The notes under the pieces are model-generated. The model was not told where the DNA came from. It saw only the letters and a list, made by a program, of their open reading frames with translations, and ran no database searches. From DASSUW01 sp963830725 (GTDB taxonomy: Bacteria; Actinomycetota; Thermoleophilia; Solirubrobacterales; Solirubrobacteraceae), in assembly GCA_963830725.1 (NCBI GenBank), contig CAWHNO010000016.1, forward strand, positions 248,001 through 312,000: a stretch of 64,000 bases of DNA. The letters are read 5' to 3'. Within the stretch, counting starts at the first letter, position 1, and each line of letters begins with the position of its first letter. Below are positions 19,941 to 29,484 of this stretch, piece by piece. Both the position numbers and the translations under genes were made by a program.

Positions 19941-21395
19941 TCACGAAGAAGGAGCAGTCTCGTCACGCATCGCGGGAAACAGGACGACCTCGCGGATCGT
20001 GTCCTTCCCCGTGAGCAGCATCACGAGCCGGTCGATGCCGATCCCGATCCCGCCCGTCGGCGGCATGCCGTGCTCGAGGGCGCGCACGTACGCCTCGTCG
20101 TACGGCATCGCCTCCTCGTCGCCGGCGGCGGCGTCGGCGCGCTGGGCCTCGAACCGCGCACGCTGGTCGTCGGGGTCGTTGAGCTCCGTGAACGCGTTCC
20201 CGAACTCCATCCCGCTCGCGAAGACCTCGAAACGCTCGACCAGCCCGGGCTCGGACCGGTGCAGCTTGGCCAGCGGCGACAGCTCGACCGGGTAGTCGAA
20301 GAGGAACGTCGGCTCGATCAGCTCGGACTCGACGTACTTCGAGAGAAGATGGTCGACCAAGCGCGGCCACGTCGCCTCGTGCTCGGCGGGATCGAGCCCG
20401 GCCGCCACCATCGCCGCCCTCAATGACGAAGCGTCGCGGTGCGCGTACACGTCGATCCCCGTCCGAGACCGGATCGCCGAGCCCAGGGTCTCGCGCTTCC
20501 ACGGGGGTTCGAACCCGTCCGCGCCGAGCGCACGGGCGACGGAAGAGACCAGCCGCTCGCAGCGATCGGCGATGTCCTGGTAGTCCGCGTACGCCTCGTA
20601 CCACTCGAGCACCGTGAACTCCGGGTTGTGCTTGAACGAGACGCCCTCGTTGCGGAAGTTCTTGCCGATCTCGTACACGCGCTCGAGGCCGCCCACGATC
20701 AGCCGCTTGAGATAGAGCTCGGTCGCGATCCGCATGTAGAGCGTGCGGTCGAGCTCGTTGTGGTGCGTCACGAAGGGCCGGCCCATCCCGCCGCCGTAGA
20801 TCGGCTGCAGGATCGGCGTCTCCACCTCGACGAATCCTTCGGCATCGAGGAAGCGGCGGATCTCGCTGATGATCCGCGCGCGCGAGATGAACACCGCGCG
20901 CGCCTCCTCGTTGGCCATCAGGTCGAGCTCGCGCTGCCGGTAGCGGGTCTCGACGTCGTGGAGCCCGTGATGCTTCTCGGGCGGCGGGCGCAGCGACTTC
21001 GCCAGCAGCGTCCACCCGTCGAGCTTCAGCGACAGCTCGCCCCGGCGAGTGCGGAAGACCGTCCCATCGGCGCCGACAAGATCGCCGAGATCCAAGGAGA
21101 CGAGACGGTCCAGGGACTCCTGGCCGAGAACGTCGGCCCGCGCGTGAAGCTGGATCCGCCCAGAGCGATCCACCAGGTCGAGGAATGCGGCCTTCCCCTG
21201 ACCCCGGCGCGCGGCCAACCGCCCGGCCACCCGCGCCCGAACCTCAGTCTCCTCACCTGCAGGCAGTTCGGAAAACGGGGCCTTGACCGAAGCAATGGAA
21301 ACGACGCCCGCGAACGAATGCGGGAACGGCTCGACCCCCTCGTCGCGCAGCGCGGCGAGCTTGCGCCTGCGCTGGTCGACGAGCTCGTCGCTCAC
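19941..21395 (-). CDS. lysS: Lysyl-tRNA synthetase, class II
   Basis: The 484-residue enzyme attaches lysine to tRNA-Lys. The N-terminal OB-fold anticodon domain includes VRARVAGRLAARRGQGKAAF and LDLVDRSGRIQLHA; the class II catalytic core has motif 1 in FLDAEGFVEVETPILQP, motif 2 in RVYEIGKNFRNEGVSFKHNP and motif 3 in GIGIGIDRLVMLLTG. The length is standard. Its start overlaps the greA stop by 4 bases (ATGA), so greA-lysS are co-translated. The same neighbourhood (coaX, dus, lysS, clpC) occurs in actinobacteria and Firmicutes. Confidence 0.96.
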   Translation of the reverse strand: MSDELVDQRRRKLAALRDEGVEPFPHSFAGVVSIASVKAPFSELPAGEETEVRARVAGRLAARRGQGKAAFLDLVDRSGRIQLHARADVLGQESLDRLVSLDLGDLVGADGTVFRTRRGELSLKLDGWTLLAKSLRPPPEKHHGLHDVETRYRQRELDLMANEEARAVFISRARIISEIRRFLDAEGFVEVETPILQPIYGGGMGRPFVTHHNELDRTLYMRIATELYLKRLIVGGLERVYEIGKNFRNEGVSFKHNPEFTVLEWYEAYADYQDIADRCERLVSSVARALGADGFEPPWKRETLGSAIRSRTGIDVYAHRDASSLRAAMVAAGLDPAEHEATWPRLVDHLLSKYVESELIEPTFLFDYPVELSPLAKLHRSEPGLVERFEVFASGMEFGNAFTELNDPDDQRARFEAQRADAAAGDEEAMPYDEAYVRALEHGMPPTGGIGIGIDRLVMLLTGKDTIREVVLFPAMRDETAPSS

Positions 21396-21877
21396 ACCTT
21401 CGCGACGTCGATCTTGGTGATCTTGAGCTTGCGTGCCTTGCCGTTCGGCAGCGACACGTCGACGATGTCGTTGCGCTTGTTGCCGAGCAGCGCCTTGCCC
21501 ACCGGCGATTCGTTCGAGAGCTTGTTCTCGCCCGGGTTCGCCTCGGTCGAGCCGACGATCGTGTACTGCAGCGACTTGCCGGAGCCCTCGTCCTTGACGT
21601 TGACCACCGAGCCGACGCGCACGACGTCGTTCGACAGATCCTTCGCGTCGATCACGGAGGCCGAGCGCAGCTTCTCCTCGAGTGACGCGATCCGCGCCTC
21701 GAGCATCGCCTGCTCATTCTTGGCGTCGTCGTACTCCGAGTTCTCGGAGATGTCTCCGAACTCGCGGGCCTCCTTGATCCGCTCGGCGACCTCCCGGCGC
21801 TTCTCGGTCGAGAGGTACTCGATCTCCTTCTTGAGGTTCTCGAGTCCTTCGGGGGTGAGGATGACGTCTCTTTGCAT
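21392..21877 (-). CDS. greA: Transcription elongation factor GreA
   Basis: A 161-residue cleavage factor that enters the RNA polymerase secondary channel and rescues backtracked complexes. The N-terminal coiled coil carries LTPEGLENLKKEIEYLSTEK and the acidic tip ENSEYDDAKNEQAMLE (the DD-containing loop that positions Mg2+); the C-terminal FKBP-like domain ends with NESPVGKALLGNKRNDIVDV. ATG 21877 is the natural start; upstream in-frame extension would run into dus. The gene overlaps lysS by 4 bases. greA inserted before lysS is the main difference here from Bacillus gene order. Confidence 0.96.
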   Translation of the reverse strand: MQRDVILTPEGLENLKKEIEYLSTEKRREVAERIKEAREFGDISENSEYDDAKNEQAMLEARIASLEEKLRSASVIDAKDLSNDVVRVGSVVNVKDEGSGKSLQYTIVGSTEANPGENKLSNESPVGKALLGNKRNDIVDVSLPNGKARKLKITKIDVAKV

Positions 21878-21906
21878 GTCGTCGTCCTTGGGGGCTGGGA
21901 TCCGGA

Positions 21907-21932
21907 GAAAGAAAACGCCCGCACGGTGGCGG
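21907..21932 (-). terminator. Probable rho-independent terminator after dus
   Basis: On the minus strand a short stem (GUCCGC pairing with GCGGGC around CACCGU, one G-U pair) is followed at once by GTTTTCTTTCT, a T-rich run. It lies 16-41 bases beyond the dus stop and about 30 bases before greA, so it may separate the dus transcript from greA-lysS. Confidence 0.45.
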
Positions 21933-21947
21933 ACGAGAGAATGCGCT

Positions 21948-22937
21948 CTAGACGGCGGCGCGGCGGAGCATGGTAGCACCGAATTCCGCGATGATCGTGC
22001 GCTGCTCAACCAGTGTGGGAGCGCGCTGCAGGGCGTTCTGCACCGCATGCGGCGCGTCCAGGCGCTCCGCGTACCAGGGATGGAACTTGCGCAGATAGCG
22101 GGCGGCGCGATCGGCGCCCAGGTGCTCCTCGGCTCGATCCAGCACCCAGCCCCATTCCTCCAGAACCTCGTCCACCGCAGGATCGGAGTCGCGCGCCCCG
22201 AGCACCTGCTCGAACAGCCACGGGTTGCCGAGGCTCCCGCGCGCCAGCATGACCGCCTCGCAGCCGGTGTACTCGAACACCCACCGGACGTGATCGGCCC
22301 CGTCCATGCCACCGGTCACGATCACCGGCACGGGCAGCGACTCCACCAGCGAGGCGGCCAGGTCATAGTCCGGCGTGCCCTTGTGCCGCACCTTGATGGT
22401 CCGCGGGTGGAAGGTGATCCCGGCCACGCCGGCGTCCGACACGAGCCGCTGAGCCACCTCCACCCCCTCAGCGCGCAGTTTCACGGTCACCGGCAGCCCT
22501 GATCCCTCGCGCGCTGCCAGCGCCAGCTCCACGGCCAACGATGGATCGGACAGCAGCGCCGCCCCCGCCCCGGTCTTCATCACCTTGGGCACCGGGCAGC
22601 CCATGTTGAGGTCGATCAGGTCGGCCCCGATCCCGGCCACGTGCGCGGCGGCCGAGCGCATGATCTCCGGATCCTGCCCGAAGAGCTGGATCGCCACGGG
22701 CCCGCCTTCGCGCTCGCGCGGGTCGATGGTGAGCAGCTCGTCGTGCGTCCTGCGGTTGCCGTAGTGGATCGCGAACGACGACACCATCTCGGATACCGCC
22801 AGGCCGGCGCCGTAGCGCTTGGCCTGCAGCCGCACGAACCAGTTGCCGATGCCGGCCAGCGGCGCGAGCACGACCCGGTTCGGGATCGTGACGCCGCCCA
22901 GTTCCCATGAGTCGTGCAGGGAGCGCACGCAAAGCAT
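21948..22937 (-). CDS. dus: tRNA-dihydrouridine synthase (Dus/NifR3 family)
   Basis: The 329-residue FMN enzyme reduces uridines in tRNA D-loops. The TIM-barrel signatures are NRVVLAPLAGIGNWFVR (flavin loop), IDLNMGCPVPKVMKTGAGAALL (catalytic Cys in the NMGCP motif), ITFHPRTIKVRHKGTPD and VIVTGGMDG, followed by EAVMLARGSLGNPWLF. The C-terminal helical domain includes RYLRKFHPWYAERL. ATG 22937 gives a normal N-terminus. It corresponds in position to dusB between folK and lysS of Bacillus. The DusA/B/C subclass is not certain. Confidence 0.93.
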   Translation of the reverse strand: MLCVRSLHDSWELGGVTIPNRVVLAPLAGIGNWFVRLQAKRYGAGLAVSEMVSSFAIHYGNRRTHDELLTIDPREREGGPVAIQLFGQDPEIMRSAAAHVAGIGADLIDLNMGCPVPKVMKTGAGAALLSDPSLAVELALAAREGSGLPVTVKLRAEGVEVAQRLVSDAGVAGITFHPRTIKVRHKGTPDYDLAASLVESLPVPVIVTGGMDGADHVRWVFEYTGCEAVMLARGSLGNPWLFEQVLGARDSDPAVDEVLEEWGWVLDRAEEHLGADRAARYLRKFHPWYAERLDAPHAVQNALQRAPTLVEQRTIIAEFGATMLRRAAV

Positions 22938-22984
22938 GCTAAGGCGCTCGCACGAGCTTGCGAGTGCGAGTAAGCCGCATAGGT

Positions 22985-23755
22985 TTACGTGGCCTGATTG
23001 CGCTCCCAGATCAGCCGCAGGCCCTGCAGGGTCAGCAGGTCGTCGATCTCGTCGACCAGCTCGCAGTGCGGCACCACGTAGCCCGCGAGCCCGCCGGTGG
23101 CGATCGTGGACGTGTCCTCGCCCAGCTCGGCGCGCAGCCGGCGCAGGATGCCGTCGACCATGCCCGCGTAGCCGAACACGACGCCGGAGCGGATCGCCTC
23201 GACCGTCGACTTGCCGATCAGCGCCCGCGGCGTCTCGAGCTCCACGCGCAGGAGCTTGGCGCCGCGGGCGGTCAGCGCGTCCATCGAGATCTCGATCCCG
23301 GGAGCGATCATGCCGCCGATGTACTCGCCCTCGCGCGAGACGATGTCGATGTTGATGCCGGTCCCGAAGTCGACCACCACGCATGGCCCGCCGAAGCGGT
23401 CGTGCGCGGCCACCGAGTTGACGAGGCGGTCGGCGCCCACCTCGCGCGGGTTGTCGATCCGGATCGCCATGCCCGTCTTGAGCCCCGGGCCGACGACCGG
23501 CATCCGGTGGTCGAGGTAGCGCTCGGCCATCGCCGACCACTCCGGCGCGAGCTGCGGCACCGTGGAGGAGACGATCGACGCCTCGATCATGTCGAACACG
23601 ACCCCGCGCAGGCCGAGCAGGTTGCGCAGCGTCGCGCCCAGCTCGTCGGCCGTCGAGTCGCGATCGGTCGCGAAGCGCCAGTGCTCCAGAAGCTTGCCGT
23701 CGCGGAACGTCCCGAAGTGGGTCTGCGTGTTGCCGACGTCGACGACGAGGAGCAC
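22985..23755 (-). CDS. coaX: Type III pantothenate kinase
   Basis: A 256-residue ASKHA-fold kinase doing the first step of CoA synthesis. It begins MLLVVDVGNTQTHFGTF with the phosphate-1 DVGNT motif; further signatures are GADRLVNSVAAHDRF, VVDFGTGINIDIVSREGEYIGG and GIEISMDALTARGAKL. The GTGINID stretch differs slightly from the more usual GTATT form. The type is insensitive to CoA feedback in other bacteria. Position just before dus-lysS matches both Firmicutes and mycobacterial (coaX-lysS) gene order. It follows the surface-protein gene by 10 bases. Confidence 0.93.
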   Translation of the reverse strand: MLLVVDVGNTQTHFGTFRDGKLLEHWRFATDRDSTADELGATLRNLLGLRGVVFDMIEASIVSSTVPQLAPEWSAMAERYLDHRMPVVGPGLKTGMAIRIDNPREVGADRLVNSVAAHDRFGGPCVVVDFGTGINIDIVSREGEYIGGMIAPGIEISMDALTARGAKLLRVELETPRALIGKSTVEAIRSGVVFGYAGMVDGILRRLRAELGEDTSTIATGGLAGYVVPHCELVDEIDDLLTLQGLRLIWERNQAT

Positions 23756-23765
23756 GGGGCCGAGC

Positions 23766-25561
23766 CTAACGGCGGACGATCCGGACCGGCGCGGTGACGC
23801 TCCGGGTGAGGCCCTGCGCGTCGCGGACCGCGGTGTAGACGTGACCGCGGGAGCGTCGCCGTAGACGGCGACGTTCCCGTCGCGACAGCGGGATGCGCAC
23901 GCGCTGCGACTCGCCCGGCCGGAGCGCGACCCGGCGGCTGCCGAGGACCACGAGGCGGCGGCGGGTGAGGGTGACGATGCCGGAACAGCGGCGCACGGCG
24001 GCGTCGGGGCAGCCGATCCGCACTCGCGCCCGCCCGCGCGCCACGCGCACGCGACGCGACAGCACCGGCACGCCGCCGAACGGCCTCCGCGCGCGCATCC
24101 GTCGCGGCGGCACGCCCGGCAGCGCGGGAACCGTGGGGACGAGCGCGACGTCGTCGACGTAGGCGTCGTTGTAGGTGCCGCCGGGCGGGCCGGCGCGCAC
24201 CGTCACGGCGATCGCGCGCGTCAGCCGCGGGACCCGCCGGCTGCCGATCCGCGCCGTGAGCATGGTCGCGTTGCGCTCGCTCGGCGGCCGTGACCGTGTC
24301 GAGCGAGAACCCGCCGAGCCGCGCGCCCGAGGGCCCGCGGAAGCGCGCCGTCACCACCGCGCGGTCGTTGCTCTCGCGAAAGCCGCCGAGCAGCGCGGAC
24401 AGCCGCATCCTCACCCCGACGCGGGCGTCGATCTCCGGCGCCCAGCCGGACACGTCGATCACCTGGGTCGCGCTCGCGGCGCCCGAAGGCCCGCCGGCGA
24501 AGAACGCGTCGCCGGCGCCCAGGGCGGACGCCGCGTCGAGCGACGGGAAGGCCACGAGCCCGACGACGGTGCCGTAGCGGACGCTCGTGAAGCCGCCGCT
24601 GCGGCGCCAGTGCGGCGGCGCCGGCGAGGCGCGGTCGTCAGCGGCCGGCGAGCCCTGTTCGGCGCCGGGGTTGGCCAGCAGATTGCCCGCGGTCGACGGC
24701 GGCGGCGGCGGGCGGCGCTCGTGCGCGCCGGGATCGCGCGTCGCGGTCCCGTCGCCGTCGCCGTCCATCGCCCGGACGTCGCCGAGCGCGTCGACCTCCG
24801 GCTCGGCGGCGTCGAGCGGCCGCGGCTCGCCGGCGTCGACGAGCGGCGAGTCGGGTCGCAGCCGCAGGTCGCCCGGAGCGGCGACGAAGCCCGGGTCGGT
24901 GCCGCTCTCGGGCAGGTGCGAGTGCGTGGCCGCGGCCGCGCCCGACCAGCCGGCCTGGAAGCCCCACACGATCGAGTTGGCAAGGCTCGCCTGGGCGCCG
25001 GAGGCGACGCGCAGCCCGGCCGCACCGGAGCCGAACAGCGTCACGTGGGCCGCCGCGAGCGCACCCGACTCGACGTCGACGCCCGTGCCCGCGATCGCCA
25101 CGCTGTGCATCCGCACGGCGCCGGCCGTCACCAGCGGGCCGGCGACCGAGGACGAGCGCAGCGCCGAGCCGTCGCGCAGCCGCACCCGGCCCTCCACCTG
25201 CAGCCCGGACGCCTCGCCGCGCAGGGCGAGGGCGATCCCGGTCGGCTCGCGGACGGTGAGCGCGGCGATCGAGGACGCGTCCTCACCGAGATCGACCCGG
25301 CCCTCGAGCTCGGTGACTCGGCGGCCGCTGCCGACCACGCTGCACCGGCTCCCCGGCGGCGTCCGTCACGTTCGTGTCCTCGATCCGCCGCCCGACGCGG
25401 ATCGTGTCGAGCCCGGGCGCGTCAGCTGCCGCGGCGACCGCCGCGGCCAGGGTCGGCTGCGCGATGCAGCCCGGCAGCGTCGTGTCGACGCAGAACGTCG
25501 CCGCCTGAGCCTCCGCGGCGGGCACGAGCGCCAGAGCGGCCAGCAGTGCAAGACGTCTCAC
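23766..25561 (-). pseudogene. Secreted right-handed beta-helix-like surface protein, two frameshifts
   Basis: Three frames combine into about 597 residues. A signal peptide (MRRLALLAALALVPAAEAQA) precedes a repetitive beta-helix-like region rich in short Gly/Ala/Val turns (for example AHVTLFGSGAAGLRVASGA), then GTDPGFVAAPGDLRLRPDSP followed by LVDAG, a hallmark of choice-of-anchor-Q/right-handed beta-helix proteins, and a C-terminal basic domain with YNDAYVDDVALVP. One extra base near 25345 and one near 24271 break the frame; deleting both restores one gene ending at 23766. Such proteins are exported and may bind or cleave polysaccharide; no catalytic residues can be assigned. It is inserted between folK and coaX and has no Bacillus equivalent. 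Confidence 0.65.
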
Positions 25562-25573
25562 CGTTCGCCAAGG

Positions 25574-26077
25574 CTAACCACGCACGTCGAGCGGCGGACC
25601 GGCGAGCCTGACCTCCTGGCCCCCGAGGGCGGCCAGCGCGTCGGCCGCCCGGCCCGCGCCCGGTACGACGAGCTCGGGATCGAGCTCGAGCAGCGGCACG
25701 AGCACGAAGCGCCGCGTCGTGCACTCGCGGTGCGGCAGCCGCAGGCGCTCGGACTCGTACTCGACGCCCTCCAGCAGCAGCACGTCGACATCGATCGGCC
25801 GCGGCCCGTGGCGCACGCCGCCAGGCGCGCGCCCGAGCACCCGCTCGACCGCCTTGCACTCGTCCAGCAGTGGCTCCGGCTCCAGCTCGGTCTCGATCCG
25901 CACGCACGCGTTGAGGAACTCGCGCTGGTCGGGCACCTCGCCGACCGGCTCCGTCTCGTAGACCGACGACGACTCGAGCACCGGCACGCCGTGCACCCAC
26001 AACTCCTCGACCGCCGCCTGCAGGCTGGCCCGGCGGTCGCCGACGTTCGAGCCGAGGCCGAGGTAGCCCAGCCTCAT
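25574..26077 (-). CDS. folK: 6-hydroxymethyl-7,8-dihydropterin pyrophosphokinase
   Basis: A 167-residue HPPK that transfers pyrophosphate from ATP to the pterin in folate synthesis. Motifs are YLGLGSNVGDRRASL (start), SVYETEPVG, DQREFLNACVRIET, and the signature PRPIDVDVLLLEG with catalytic Asp pair, followed by LPHRECTTRRFVLVPL. ATG 26077 matches the family start; a longer frame to 26206 overlaps the thioesterase gene. The start overlaps the thioesterase stop as ATGA. FolB and FolP, which act before and after it, lie upstream on the same strand but separated by the TetR-MMPL-thioesterase genes. Confidence 0.95.
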   Translation of the reverse strand: MRLGYLGLGSNVGDRRASLQAAVEELWVHGVPVLESSSVYETEPVGEVPDQREFLNACVRIETELEPEPLLDECKAVERVLGRAPGGVRHGPRPIDVDVLLLEGVEYESERLRLPHRECTTRRFVLVPLLELDPELVVPGAGRAADALAALGGQEVRLAGPPLDVRG

Positions 26078-26853
26078 GAGCGGATCAGCGCGAGCTGGCG
26101 CGACTGGACGAGCAGCGTGCCGTCGGAGCCCCAGAGCTCGCCGTCCTCCTCCCAGGTGCCGCCGGCCGAGAAGCGCGACCGGTAGTCGGCCAGCACCCAG
26201 TCGCACGACGACGCGAGCGGCGCGCGGAAGTGGATCGTGAGGTCGACCGTGGGGGCGCCGACCGGGCGGCCGAGCTTGGAGAACGCGGCCGGCATCCAGC
26301 CGTCCGACAGAGCGGTCAGCGCGAGGTGGTCGAGCACGCGCGGCGGGTCGAGCCGGATCCAGGCGAGGTTGCGCGGCTCACCGCCGACGACCGGGCCGAC
26401 GGGGCGGACCTCGAACCGCTCGAGGAAGCCGGGCATCGGGTCGCGCCGCTCGAGCCGCTCGCAGTCCTCGGGCGGCGGCGCGGCCGGCATGGTCTCGGTC
26501 CACTCCGGCTCGCCGTCGCGCCACGTGGCGGACGAGCCGAGCGCGAGCGCGACCGGCCGGCCGTCCTGCTCGAGCCGCAGGCTCACGCTGGTCGACGAGC
26601 GCCCGGCGCGCTCGAGGTGCGCCGTGACCTCCACCGGTCCGGCGACCGGCGCCTCGACGAAGTGCACGGTCAGCGAGCGGGGACGGCGCGCCGGGTCGTC
26701 GACCGCGGCCACGAGGGCCCGCGTGAGGAAGGTCGCGACGTAGCCGCCGAACGGCCCGCGGACGACCCACCAGCGTTCGGAGATCGTGCCGCGCCAGCGG
26801 GTCGGCGTGACCGGCTCCAGCGCGGTGTCGGCGTCGAGCGGGTGGTCCGTCAC
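26074..26853 (-). CDS. Acyl-CoA thioesterase, TesB-like double-hotdog
   Basis: The 259-residue protein has two hotdog halves. The first carries WWVVRGPFGGYVATFLTRAL and RPRSLTVHFVEAPVAGPVEV; the second carries ALTALSDGWMPAAFSKLG and APTVDLTIHFRAPL. This is the TesB/4HBT_3 layout of enzymes that hydrolyse acyl-CoA. The GTG start at 26853 overlaps the MMPL stop (GTGA) and the stop overlaps the folK ATG, so it is tightly coupled on both sides. With an MMPL lipid-type transporter and TetR regulator upstream, it may release or edit acyl chains for export, but this is inference. Confidence 0.85.
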   Translation of the reverse strand: MTDHPLDADTALEPVTPTRWRGTISERWWVVRGPFGGYVATFLTRALVAAVDDPARRPRSLTVHFVEAPVAGPVEVTAHLERAGRSSTSVSLRLEQDGRPVALALGSSATWRDGEPEWTETMPAAPPPEDCERLERRDPMPGFLERFEVRPVGPVVGGEPRNLAWIRLDPPRVLDHLALTALSDGWMPAAFSKLGRPVGAPTVDLTIHFRAPLASSCDWVLADYRSRFSAGGTWEEDGELWGSDGTLLVQSRQLALIRS

Positions 26854-28961
26854 GCCGGTTCCTCGCGCAGGCCGAGGCGCGCGTGCAGCCGTGCCAGCGG
26901 CCGCGGCGCCCACCAGTTCCAGCGCCCCAGCAGGACCATCAGCGACGGCACGAGCAGAGCGCGGACGAGGAAGGCGTCGATCAGCACGGCCAGCGCCGTG
27001 CCGATGCCGAGCTCCTTGATGAACACGACCTCCGAGGTGGCGAAGGCGCCGATCGCGATGCAGAAGAGCAGCGCGGCGTAGGTGACGATCCGGCCCGTGC
27101 GCTCGAGCCCGACCGCGACCGCCTCGCGGTCCGGCAGCCCGCCGTCGCGGGCCTCCTTGATGCGGGTGAGCAGGAACACGCCGTAGTCGGTCGAGAGCCC
27201 GAAGGCCACGCAGAAGAGCAGGATCGGCTGGGTCGCTTCGAGCGCGCCCTGCGAGTCGTACGCGAGCAGCGACTCGAACCTGCCGTCCTGGAAGATCAGC
27301 ACGAGCAGGCCGAAGGCCGCGCTCAGGGTGAGCAGGTTCATCAGCAGCGCCTTGATCGGCAGCACGACCGAGCCGGTCATGACGAACAGGATCACCAGCG
27401 TCGAGCCGCACAGCAGCGCCAGCGCCAGCGGGAGCGAGTCCGCCAGCGAGGTCTGCTGGTCCATGAACGCCGCCGTCCCGCCTCCGACCCGGAACGGGAA
27501 CGGCGCGTCGTGGGCTCGGACGTCCCGGACGAGCTGCTGCGCCTCGTCGGACAGCGCGCCGGCGCCGGTGACGACGTCGATCCGCCACAGCCCGTCCGCC
27601 TGCTGCGGCGGGGAGACCGCGTCGGCGCCGGGCAGGTCGCTGAGCGTCCCGGCCCATTGGCGGACCGCGGACGCGTCGTCGGTCTGCGCGGCGACGTAGA
27701 TCGGCGCCGTGCGACCGGGCGGGAACTCGCTGTCGAGCGCGTCCTGGACCACGCGCGCCGAGCGCTCCGTCGGCAGCACGCTCGCGTCGACCCCGGTGAA
27801 CTCGATCCGCAGGAACGGCAGGCCCATCACGATCAGCAGGGCGGCGGTGGCGGCGGCGATCGGCCCCGGCCGCTTCATCACCCACTGCGAGAAGCGGTAC
27901 CAGGGCCCTTCCTGCACGTGGGCGGCGTCGCGCTGGAGCGCCTCCTTCCAGCGCTTGAGGCCGAGCGCGTTGACGCGCGGGCCGAGCACGGCCAGCAGCG
28001 CCGGCAGCACCGTCAGCGAGACGAGCGCGGCGGTGAGCGCCACCAGCACGCCGCCGTAGCCCATCGAGAACAGGAAGCGCAGGTCGAACACGATCAGGGC
28101 GGCCATGGCGGCCGCGACGGTGACGGAGCTGAACAGCACGGTCCGGCCCGCCGTGCGCATCGTCCGGCGCAGCGCCTCGGCGGTCGCGGCGCCGGTCGCG
28201 AGCTCCTCGCGGAAGCGCGAGACGACGAACAGCGAGTAGTCGATCGCCAGGCCGAGCCCGGCGCCGGTGATCAGGTTGATCGCGAACACCGACATCGGCT
28301 CGACCTCGTTCACCAGCCGCATCCAGACGAACGTGGTGATGATCGTCGTAGCGCCCACGAGCACGGGCAGCAACGCGGCCACGACGCTGCGGAAGACGAC
28401 GAGCGAGAGCAGGAAGAGCAGCGGGAAGGCGAGCATCTCGGCGCGCGCGAGGTCCTGCTCGACCTGCTCGCCGACCTGCATGAACGCGAGCTGGCCGCCG
28501 CCTGCGGTCACGCCCGGCTCGCGCTCCACACGCGCCTGCAGCTCCTCGGCGAGCGCGTCGTCGTCGGCGCCGGTGCCGAAGATGGCGAGCACGTACGTGG
28601 AGCGGCCGTCGCGGGAGATCAGCTCGCGAGGCTCGCCGTCGCGGACGGCGACGACCTCGGCGACGTCGGGGTGGCGCAGCTGCTCGGCGACGCGCGCGAG
28701 CTTCTCCTGCGCCTGCGGCGAATCGACCGGCGCGCCGAGCCGGACCAGCACGGCCATGTCGGGCGAGGCCGAGCGGCCGGTCGCGCGCTCGACGGCGTCG
28801 CGCGCGAGGACCGACTCCGAGCCGTGGTCCTCGAAGTCGTCGTCGGAGTCCAGCAGCCCGACCACCGGGCCGCCGTAGGCGCCGGCGAACAGCACGAACA
28901 CCACCGTGAACGCCAGGACGAGCCGGCGCCTGCGGAAGATCAGGCGTGCAAGGCGGTCCAT
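26850..28961 (-). CDS. MMPL-family (RND superfamily) transporter
   Basis: A 703-residue inner-membrane protein with the MMPL/RND topology: one N-terminal helix (LVLAFTVVFVLFAGAYGG), a large periplasmic-side loop, a block of helices (FPLLFLLSLVVFRSVVAALL through ALVSLTVLPALLAVLG), a second loop, and a final helix block containing FGLSTDYGVFLLTRIKEARD and GAFATSEVVFIKELGIGTAL. Conserved GLGLAIDYSLFVVSRFREEL is the proton-relay Asp/Tyr motif of the first half. Family members export lipids (mycolates, hopanoids, lipid precursors). ATG 28961 was chosen at MDRLARLIFRRRRLV; its first 22 bases overlap the TetR gene, indicating co-transcription. Confidence 0.92.
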   Translation of the reverse strand: MDRLARLIFRRRRLVLAFTVVFVLFAGAYGGPVVGLLDSDDDFEDHGSESVLARDAVERATGRSASPDMAVLVRLGAPVDSPQAQEKLARVAEQLRHPDVAEVVAVRDGEPRELISRDGRSTYVLAIFGTGADDDALAEELQARVEREPGVTAGGGQLAFMQVGEQVEQDLARAEMLAFPLLFLLSLVVFRSVVAALLPVLVGATTIITTFVWMRLVNEVEPMSVFAINLITGAGLGLAIDYSLFVVSRFREELATGAATAEALRRTMRTAGRTVLFSSVTVAAAMAALIVFDLRFLFSMGYGGVLVALTAALVSLTVLPALLAVLGPRVNALGLKRWKEALQRDAAHVQEGPWYRFSQWVMKRPGPIAAATAALLIVMGLPFLRIEFTGVDASVLPTERSARVVQDALDSEFPPGRTAPIYVAAQTDDASAVRQWAGTLSDLPGADAVSPPQQADGLWRIDVVTGAGALSDEAQQLVRDVRAHDAPFPFRVGGGTAAFMDQQTSLADSLPLALALLCGSTLVILFVMTGSVVLPIKALLMNLLTLSAAFGLLVLIFQDGRFESLLAYDSQGALEATQPILLFCVAFGLSTDYGVFLLTRIKEARDGGLPDREAVAVGLERTGRIVTYAALLFCIAIGAFATSEVVFIKELGIGTALAVLIDAFLVRALLVPSLMVLLGRWNWWAPRPLARLHARLGLREEPA

Positions 28962-29479
28962 GCTTTGAAGATCGGGTGGTCGCTGCGCTCGAGGTCCAGC
29001 GCGGCGACGACGTTGAGCAGCATCCCGGTGGAGAAGAAGCGCCACACCTCGTCGGGGGGCGCGTCGGCCAGCTCCGCGACCTCGCTCACGACCTCGCCGT
29101 ACTTGCGTCGCACGTGCTCGCGGATCTCGGGGTCCGCGCCCGCCACGTAGCTCTGCATCAGCATGAGGATCGCGTGGCGGTCGGGCAGCAGCTCGCGGAC
29201 GTAGGCCTGGCCCATCGCGTGCAGCCGCTCGCCCTCCGGCGCCGTGGCGGCGGCCCGGCGGAACGCGTCGATGACCTTCTCGCAGGCGCGGTCGCCGCAG
29301 GCGAGGAACAGCTCGCGCTTGGTGCGGAAGAGGCGGAACAGGTACGGCTGCGAGATGCCGGCCTCGCTCGCGATCACCTCGGTCGAGGTCCCGTGGTAGC
29401 CGCCCTCGGCGAAGTGCTCGATCGCGACGGCCAGGATCTCCTCGCGCCGCACCTCTGCCGACTTCCGCATGGCCGGCAT
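28940..29479 (-). CDS. TetR-family transcriptional regulator
   Basis: A 179-residue repressor. The N-terminal helix-turn-helix is RREEILAVAIEHFAEGGYHG through TEVIASEAGISQPYLFRLF; the C-terminal ligand domain is helical with no recognisable signature. It overlaps the MMPL gene it precedes and most likely represses the TetR-MMPL-thioesterase unit. A candidate operator lies just upstream (29485-29505). Starts at 29479 and 29470 (MRKSAEVR) are both possible. Ligands in the family are small hydrophobic molecules, often acyl-CoA or fatty acids, which would suit the downstream genes. Confidence 0.9.
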   Translation of the reverse strand: MPAMRKSAEVRREEILAVAIEHFAEGGYHGTSTEVIASEAGISQPYLFRLFRTKRELFLACGDRACEKVIDAFRRAAATAPEGERLHAMGQAYVRELLPDRHAILMLMQSYVAGADPEIREHVRRKYGEVVSEVAELADAPPDEVWRFFSTGMLLNVVAALDLERSDHPIFKAWTALHA

Positions 29480-29484
29480 GTTAG